From: Chenopodium formosanum
Taxonomy: Eukaryota; Streptophyta; Magnoliopsida; Caryophyllales; Amaranthaceae
Assembly: GCA_024500155.1 (NCBI GenBank)
Contig: CM044869.1
Location: 45,835,898-45,899,897, forward strand
Length of the DNA: 64,000 nucleotides
Direction of reading: 5' to 3'
Below the pieces are notes generated by a model, which was given only the letters and a program-made list of their open reading frames with translations, was not told where the DNA came from and did not search any database. The position numbers and the translations under genes are program-made. Below, in pieces: positions 56,997-64,000 of this stretch (within the stretch, counting starts at the first letter, position 1; the number at the start of each line of letters is the position of its first letter).

Positions 56997-58140
56997 CTAG
57001 AGTGTACCCGTGCAAAATGCACGGGATATATAAGAAAAGATATATTTAAAATATGGAAAATTGATTTTGATGTTGTAATTTAGACTTGAGCTGTAATGGT
57101 CGGTTTTGGATTGGTCGGCTCTGTTGAACCCTAATTAGATTTTGGACTGGTCGGCTCTGTTGATTCCTAATTAGCTCTATTTTACTGAGTATTAATAATC
57201 GTATTAATAATGTGCTGATACTTGTTCTGTTGTGCTGACACCTGCTCTGCTCTGCTGAAATATGTTATTCTACGCTTTGCTTAGAAACTCAATAAACAGG
57301 GTCTTAATCTTTTAAGTCGGTGGCCACGCAATGCTATTATGGGGTTTACTTTGTCAAAGTTATAAAGGTTACCCGTTCAGTGTTATAGGGGTTACTCGTG
57401 TTACTCGGTTAGTGTCATATGGGTTAGTGTCTTGCTCTAGGAGTTAGATACTTTGTTCTGTTGCAAGTAAAGTAGTTATTCACTGAGGCCAATTGCACAA
57501 AAACGTGTTGTACATTTTTTTTTTGTTTTTGATGATTAGAGTAGTGGAAATTGTTCAGAGGGTAGTCCCTAAAAAAATGCATATAATTGAAGGGTTGGGG
57601 ATGTAGAGTACTATAGTGAATTGTTGATAAAGGAACCGTATACTCGTGCTAATGCATGACATATATTATACGAAGTACTATATATCAAAAAAAAAAAAAA
57701 ACTTGTAAAACAAAGTGAAATGTTAGTACGTAGTGCTTAAATAAAAAGTGAAATGTTGGGGATTTTGAGTGCTATAGTGAATTGTTCATAAAGGAATTGT
57801 ATACTCGTGCTAATGCATGTCATATGTTATAATATGTACCGTAAAAATAAAAAAAAATTAAAAAAAAAACCACAAAGTGAAATGTTAGTAGTAGTCCATT
57901 AAAAAAAACAAAAAGGACATAGTGGATGGGTAGTGGGATTGGTAGTTATTTTATTCTTAAAAAAAAATAAAAAAAATATACGACATACGTATATTCCGTG
58001 CGCTAGCACGGATACACTCTCATGCATTTTTTATGAACAATTTAAAAAAAAAAAAAGTAGAATGCATAGAATTGCTCCATTCACAAATTAGAGTGTTGTG
58101 GTTAAAAGTTGAAAAAATGACTCTTAAATTATAATATAGA
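56997..58140 (-). repeat. Helitron unit 8 (type B, 1144 bp)
   Basis: Same inverted internal segment as unit 5 (about 57977-58028). Confidence 0.88.
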
Positions 58141-58980
58141 CTAGAGTGTACCCGTGCAAAATGCACGGGATATATAAGAAAAGATATATTTAAAATATGG
58201 AAAATTGATTTTGATGTTGTAATTTAGACTTGAGCTGTAATGGTCGGTTTTGGATTGGTCGGCTCTGTTGAACCCTAATTAGATTTTGGACTGGTCGGCT
58301 CTGTTGATTCCTAATTAGCTCTACTGTACTGAGTATTAATAATCGTATTAATAATGTGCTGATACTTGTTCTGTTGTGCTGACACCTGCTCTGCTCTGCT
58401 GAAATATGTTATTCTACGCTTTGCTTAGAAACTCAATAAACAGGGTCTTAATCTTTTAAGTCGGTGGCCACGCAATGCTATTATGGGGTTTACTTTGTCA
58501 AAGTTATAAAGGTTACCCGTTCAGTGTTATAGGGGTTACTCGTGTTACTCGGTTAGTGTCATATGGGTTAGTGTCTTGCTCTAGGAGTTAGATACTTTGT
58601 TCTGTTGCAAGTAAAGTAGTTATTCACTGAGGCCAATTGCACAAAAACGTGTTGTACATTTTTTTTTTGTTTTTGATGATTAGAGTAGTGGAAATTGTTC
58701 AGAGGGTAGTCCCTAAAAAAATGCATATAATTGAAGGGTTGGGGATGTAGAGTACTATAGTGAATTGTTGATAAAGGAACCGTATACTCGTGCTAATGCA
58801 TGACATATATTATACGAAGTACTATATATCAAAAAAAAAAAAAAAAACTTGTAAAACAAAGTGAAATGTTAGTACGTAGTGCTTAAATAAAAAGTGAAAT
58901 GTTGGGGATTTTGAGTGCTATAGTGAATTGTTCATAAAGGAATTGTAGTTGAAAAAATGACTCTTAAATTATAATATAGA
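58141..58980 (-). repeat. Helitron unit 9 (type S, 840 bp)
   Basis: Same deletion junction as unit 6; shares the CTCTACTGTACTGAG variant with units 6 and 11. Confidence 0.88.
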
Positions 58981-60124
58981 CTAGAGTGTACCCGTGCAAA
59001 ATGCACGGGATATATAAGAAAAGATATATTTAAAATATGGAAAATTGATTTTGATGTTGTAATTTAGACTTGAGCTGTAATGGTCGGTTTTGGATTGGTC
59101 GGCTCTGTTGAACCCTAATTAGATTTTGGACTGGTCGGCTCTGTTGATTCCTAATTAGCTCTATTTTACTGAGTATTAATAATCGTATTAATAATGTGCT
59201 GATACTTGTTCTGTTGTGCTGACACCTGCTCTGCTCTGCTGAAATATGTTATTCTACGCTTTGCTTAGAAACTCAATAAACAGGGTCTTAATCTTTTAAG
59301 TCGGTGGCCACGCAATGCTATTATGGGGTTTACTTTGTCAAAGTTATAAAGGTTACCCGTTCAGTGTTATAGGGGTTACTCGTGTTACTCGGTTAGTGTC
59401 ATATGGGTTAGTGTCTTGCTCTAGGAGTTAGATACTTTGTTCTGTTGCAAGTAAAGTAGTTATTCACTGAGGCCAATTGCACAAAAACGTGTTGTACATT
59501 TTTTTTTTGTTTTTGATGATTAGAGTAGTGGAAATTGTTCAGAGGGTAGTCCCTAAAAAAATGCATATAATTGAAGGGTTGGGGATGTAGAGTACTATAG
59601 TGAATTGTTGATAAAGGAACCGTATACTCGTGCTAATGCATGACATATATTATACGAAGTACTATATATCAAAAAAAAAAAAAAACTTGTAAAACAAAGT
59701 GAAATGTTAGTACGTAGTGCTTAAATAAAAAGTGAAATGTTGGGGATTTTGAGTGCTATAGTGAATTGTTCATAAAGGAATTGTATACTCGTGCTAATGC
59801 ATGTCATATGTTATAATATGTACCGTAAAAATAAAAAAAAATTAAAAAAAAAACCACAAAGTGAAATGTTAGTAGTAGTCCATTAAAAAAAACAAAAAGG
59901 ACATAGTGGATGGGTAGTGGGATTGGTAGTTATTTTATTCTTAAAAAAAAATAAAAAAAATATACGACATACGTATATTCCGTGCGCTAGCACGGATACA
60001 CTCTCATGCATTTTTTATGAACAATTTAAAAAAAAAAAAAGTAGAATGCATAGAATTGCTCCATTCACAAATTAGAGTGTTGTGGTTAAAAGTTGAAAAA
60101 ATGACTCTTAAATTATAATATAGA
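58981..60124 (-). repeat. Helitron unit 10 (type B, 1144 bp)
   Basis: Same inverted internal segment as units 5 and 8 (about 59961-60012). Confidence 0.88.
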
Positions 60125-60965
60125 CTAGAGTGTACCCGTGCAAAATGCACGGGATATATAAGAAAAGATATATTTAAAATATGGAAAATTGATTTTGATG
60201 TTGTAATTTAGACTTGAGCTGTAATGGTCGGTTTTGGATTGGTCGGCTCTGTTGAACCCTAATTAGATTTTGGACTGGTCGGCTCTGTTGATTCCTAATT
60301 AGCTCTACTGTACTGAGTATTAATAATCGTATTAATAATGTGCTGATACTTGTTCTGTTGTGCTGACACCTGCTCTGCTCTGCTGAAATATGTTATTCTA
60401 CGCTTTGCTTAGAAACTCAATAAACAGGGTCTTAATCTTTTAAGTCGGTGGCCACGCAATGCTATTATGGGGTTTACTTTGTCAAAGTTATAAAGGTTAC
60501 CCGTTCAGTGTTATAGGGGTTACTCGTGTTACTCGGTTAGTGTCATATGGGTTAGTGTCTTGCTCTAGGAGTTAGATACTTTGTTCTGTTGCAAGTAAAG
60601 TAGTTATTCACTGAGGCCAATTGCACAAAAACGTGTTGTACATTTTTTTTTTGTTTTTGATGATTAGAGTAGTGGAAATTGTTCAGAGGGTAGTCCCTAA
60701 AAAAATGCATATAATTGAAGGGTTGGGGATGTAGAGTACTATAGTGAATTGTTGATAAAGGAACCGTATACTCGTGCTAATGCATGACATATATTATACG
60801 AAGTACTATATATCAAAAAAAAAAAAAAAAAACTTGTAAAACAAAGTGAAATGTTAGTACGTAGTGCTTAAATAAAAAGTGAAATGTTGGGGATTTTGAG
60901 TGCTATAGTGAATTGTTCATAAAGGAATTGTAGTTGAAAAAATGACTCTTAAATTATAATATAGA
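60125..60965 (-). repeat. Helitron unit 11 (type S, 841 bp)
   Basis: Same deletion junction as units 6 and 9. Confidence 0.88.
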
Positions 60966-61428
60966 CTAGAGTGTACCCGTGCAAAATGCACGGGATATAT
61001 AAGAAAAGATATATTTAAAATATGGAAAATTGATTTTGATGTTGTAATTTAGACTTGAGCTGTAATGGTCGGTTTTGGATTGGTCGGCTCTGTTGAACCA
61101 AATAAAAAAAATGCATGAGAGTGTATCCGTGCTAGCGCACGGAATATACGTATGTCGTGTACTTGTATGTATATATAAAAGAAAAGGAATTATGCGGAAG
61201 TTATACTGTTATTGTTTTTTTTTTCTTAAAAAAATATAAAAATAAGAGAAGTTGAAGTGATATGGTTAAAGTAATGGAAGTTCGAGAGGAAGTTATCATT
61301 AAACAAAAAATAAATTTTTTTTTTAGAAAAAAAAAAAAAAAAAAGTAGAATGCATAGAATTGCTCCATTCACAAATTAGAGTGTTGTGGTTAAAAGTTGA
61401 AAAAATGACTCTTAAATTATAATATAGA
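60966..61428 (-). repeat. Helitron unit 12 (type T, 463 bp)
   Basis: Same deletion as unit 7. Its right edge (minus-strand 5' end TCTATATTATAA) marks the outer 5' boundary of the array. Confidence 0.88.
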
Positions 61429-61460
61429 CTAGAATGTGCACGTGCAAATGCACGTGTTAT
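61429..61460 (-). mobile_element. Older Helitron 3' terminus abutting the array
   Basis: Plus strand CTAGAATGTGCACGTGCAAA, then TGCACGTG. On the minus strand this is a CACGTGCATTTGCACGTG hairpin, then CACATTCTAG, directly followed by the TC start of array unit 12. The same 3'-end layout but different body sequence indicates a related, older element into whose end the array was placed. Its 5' end to the right was not found. Confidence 0.55.
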
Positions 61461-61694
61461 CATTAAAGATAGGATTATAAAATACAGTTTATAGATGCAG
61501 ATAGTCTTTAATAAAACATAAAATAGTAACAACAACAAAAAAAAAAAATTTAAAAAAAAAATTGGTGAGTAGTACTCCAATATTTTTATAGAAGTGATTA
61601 CCAAGTTATTAGTTACTAAAGATTGATTTCCATGGATAATCTAAGAAGAGAACAAAATTCCATAAATATGCTACATGTTAATAAAATTATTCAT
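61461..61694. other. Sequence right of the Helitron terminus, nothing recognised
   Basis: AT-rich, probably the body of the older Helitron. Confidence 0.3.
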
Positions 61695-62935
61695 GTATCT
61701 AGACCTATCAAAGCTGACTCGACCCGAACCCAGTCATTAAGCGATCCGTTTTAACCCGAAAAAATGGTGACCCAAACCTGATATGACCCGACCCGATACC
61801 AACTCTAGACCCTAGTGAATCCGAGAATTTGAGACCCGAACCGAACATCAACTGACCTAGAGATGACACGACCTGAATATAACCCGTGAATTATTGACCT
61901 GAACCAAACCCGACCTGAATCGAAATTGACCCAAACCTATTTCACCCGTCAAACCCGAATGTAACTCATTACTAACCCACCCTGAATTTAACCAGACTTG
62001 TTACTAAACCGACCCGAATTTAAAACCAACTTGTTATTAACCCGACTCGAATTTTACACGGCCTATTACTATCCCAACCCGATCCTAAATCAAAACGACC
62101 TGTTATTGATCTGATCGAACCAAATTCAACTCGTATTGTTCTTAACCCATTTCGAACTAAACCTAACATGTTATTGACCTGATCTAATTTCAAATATTGA
62201 TCAAAGTATATAGTTATATAGTTATGTTGATTCTGTTTATTTTTTATTTTTTTTTATGAAAGTATTACGTATATCTTATCAAAACTTATTTGAACTAATT
62301 AGCTCGAATTTGAACTTATCTGAAATTATTTCTCTTACAATAAATGAAGAAATTGGAGCATTTATTCTTAATATGAAGTATATGACCTTTGTGACATGAC
62401 TTGAAATCAACCCGAAACCAAGATTAACCCAAAATTTAATTTGAGACATGAACCCAAACACGACCCGACTTAGAAATGACCCTATTAGAACCCGCAAAAT
62501 TTTACTTGAATCGAACTCAACTCGAACCCGAGTATGGCCCGATCGACCTGATTATAACCTGCAAATTATTGACTTCAACCGAACTCGACTTGAATCTGAG
62601 AATCACTCGACTTGGAAATGACCCAACCTAATTATAAACTGCAAATTTTTTACTTCAATCGAACATGACTCGAACAGATTGACCTAAGAATAACCAACAA
62701 ATTATTGATTTCAACCGAACTCGACTCATACCCTAGAGTGACCCTAACTTATTTTAAGCCGTGAAAACCCAAATTAAACCCAACCTATTATTCACCGACC
62801 CGAATGTAACCCAACCTATTATTCACCGACCCGAATGTAACCCAACCTATTATTGACTTGACCTAAACCTGACCCGCATAAATTACGACATTAATCCGGA
62901 TTGACCCGACTCGAGTTGTTAAACCGCTAATTTAA
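61695..62935. repeat. Degenerate GACCCGA-rich repeat region
   Basis: Over about 1.2 kb variants of (A)CCCGACCCGAA, GACCTGAA and AACCCGA recur every 10-40 bp. There is one clear recent 34-bp duplication (CACCGACCCGAATGTAACCC at about 62795 and 62829). No ORF, no inverted arms. It looks like an old short-period satellite or the low-complexity body of a transposon. Confidence 0.65.
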
Positions 62936-63041
62936 TTGACCAACAAATATCATCTTCATAAAGCCAAATTTCAAAAACAAATTTAATAGGCATGATGATG
63001 AGTGAATAAACAAATCAAACGCAACAAACATATGATTATGC

Positions 63042-63044
<3 letters not shown>
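62936..63044. other. Short AT-rich spacer
   Basis: Nothing recognised. Confidence 0.3.

Positions 63045-63110
<66 letters not shown>
63045..63110. repeat. (AT)n microsatellite
   Basis: About 66 bp of uninterrupted AT. Confidence 0.97.
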
Positions 63111-63117
<7 letters not shown>

Positions 63118-63468
63118 GATGAATGATTTGGAGAAAAAGGTCTTATCTTTTTTATAGGAGGGAAATTGGAACACCTAACAAAATTATAATAGAAGTGATT
63201 AAAACAAACCTTTATAAAATCTCATAAATACAAATTAAATAAGTTAAAGGAATAATCATTTTTACATATCTAATCCTCTCAAACTTCAAAAATTATGACA
63301 ATTTTCTTCTAACAAAATTGATATAGCTACAACCAAATGTATTGTATGAACATTGAAATTTCACCTGCAAAATACACAAGAAACAAAAAAAAAATTAAAT
63401 CAACGGTTCTTATAAGAGATAGAAAGACAGAAATAGAAGGAAAAATAACAAAATTCATTATCAAAGAC
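63111..63468. other. AT-rich intergenic sequence, nothing recognised
   Basis: No protein-like frame or paired termini seen. Confidence 0.35.
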
Positions 63469-63471
63469 TGA

Positions 63472-63782
63472 GGGTGTTTGGTTCAAGCATATTAGGTATA
63501 AGGTATGGGTTTGGAATGACCAAAACCCATACCTTGTGTTTGTTTCTTGAAATTTCATTTTTCAAACCCATACCTCAAACCCCCAAGGTATGGGTTTTTG
63601 AAACCCAAGGGGGGAGGTGGGTATGGCTCATACCCATACCTTTAGGTTTAAAATTAAAAGAAAACCTATCATTCCTAGATAAAAACCAAACACAAGAAAT
63701 CAAGTATCAAGTTCCAACCCCATACCACCCAGGTTTCATTCCTCATTCCAAACCCATACCATTGTGTGAACTAAACGCCCCC
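63472..63782. mobile_element. Tourist-like MITE with TGA duplication
   Basis: Left GGGTGTTTGGTTCA and, inverted, right GGGGGCGTTTAGTTCACA, flanked by TGA (63469-63471, 63783-63785). The interior repeats GGTATGGGTTT and its complement AAACCCATACC several times, giving a hairpin-prone body. The 103-codon frame across it is an artefact. Termini and 3-bp duplication fit PIF/Harbinger, although TGA departs from the usual TWA. Confidence 0.7.
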
Positions 63783-63785
63783 TGA

Positions 63786-64000
63786 ATATCTAGCATAGTA
63801 GAATGTAAAATTTAGAAAAGAAAATCAACAAAAAAATGGAGAATCAAAACAAATCGAAAAATACAAATTTGTTAAAACCAAAGGTAGGATAAAATCAAGG
63901 TAATAATATTTAAAAAAATAAATAAATAAAACATGCCTAATCTTCTTCTCTACCTTTTTTTTTTTGAGGGAAATCTTCTTCTCTACTTCTACTAACTGCA
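63786..64000. other. Window end, nothing recognised
   Basis: AT-rich with no feature that can be supported. Confidence 0.3.

Larger units (their letters stand above)
49347..61428 (-). mobile_element. Head-to-tail tandem array of non-autonomous Helitrons
   Basis: Twelve units follow each other without spacer. On the minus strand each begins T(C/T)TATATTATAATTTAAG and ends in the hairpin CCCGTGCATTTTGCACGGG, then TACACTCTAG. TC at the 5' end, a hairpin about ten bases before a terminal CTAG, and no inverted or direct terminal repeats are the Helitron signature. At the left edge CTAG is followed by T, the host base expected at an A/T target. Units are nearly identical and lack Rep/helicase, so all are non-autonomous. 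Recurrent 84-codon minus-strand ORFs (51716, 53017, 54317, 56768) run across unit ends and homopolymers and are not genes. Confidence 0.85.

Noticed and set aside
51716..57022. Repeated 84-codon minus-strand ORFs in the Helitron units
   Set aside because: They begin inside one unit's 3' end, run through poly(T) and poly(A) tracts and lack protein-like composition. Their identity reflects the tandem repeat, not selection.
63474..63785. 103-codon ORF near the window end
   Set aside because: It coincides with a MITE whose palindromic repeats happen to lack stops in that frame.

Overview
The window looks like a transposon-dense, AT-rich intergenic stretch of a plant nuclear genome, most likely a eudicot. 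The evidence is nested LTR retrotransposons, a CACTA element, MULE-, Tourist- and Stowaway-type MITEs, an L1-like LINE, a tRNA-type SINE and a Helitron array, together with many poly(A/T) tracts and (AT)n microsatellites. I see no intact host gene. The species cannot be fixed from sequence alone; a Tat-lineage element with antisense genes would fit Caryophyllales, but that is only a guess.

Layout. 1-8.2 kb: a candidate processed pseudogene with a poly(A) tract, a foldback element, two decayed minus-strand coding fragments, a MULE-type MITE (5407-6316, 9-bp target duplication) lying between two diverged copies of a 0.19-kb repeat, and a Tourist-like MITE. 8.9-29.35 kb: one large, decayed Ty3/gypsy element of the Tat (Ogre/Retand-like) lineage on the + strand. 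It has a truncated 5' LTR, a PBS, gag with two zinc knuckles, protease, RT, RNase H, a second archaeal-type RNase H and integrase. Two antisense intron-containing genes of plant-mobile-domain type follow, then tandem repeats, a PPT and a 1.9-kb 3' LTR. One antisense gene is split by a minus-strand solo LTR of the same superfamily (22328-24435). 29.74-41.80 kb: a three-level nest in which a CACTA transposon (TSD CTT) contains a Tat-type solo LTR (TSD GTGGG), which contains a Copia-derived element (TSD AAAGG) with almost identical 785-bp LTRs and ruined coding sequence. 41.8-49.3 kb: an LTR-like remnant, several MITEs, a 5'-truncated LINE inside a Stowaway-type element, and a SINE. 49.35-61.43 kb: a 12.1-kb head-to-tail array of twelve units whose minus strand reads as non-autonomous Helitrons, each 5' TC end abutting the 3' CTAG end of its neighbour. 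61.4-64 kb: another Helitron-type terminus, a degenerate GACCCGA-rich repeat, a (TA)n microsatellite and a Tourist-like MITE.

Three things stand out. (1) An 11-bp quasi-palindrome (TCGCG-S-CGCGA) recurs every 19 bp in short clusters. In four Tat-type LTRs and in one antisense-gene promoter it lies about 53-64 bp upstream of a TATA box. (2) The Helitron array has its own higher-order structure (A-A-A-A-B-S-T-B-S-B-S-T). (3) The Tat element carries two antisense genes with recognisable short introns.

All coordinates were read by eye. Similarity statements come from motif recognition, not from searches.
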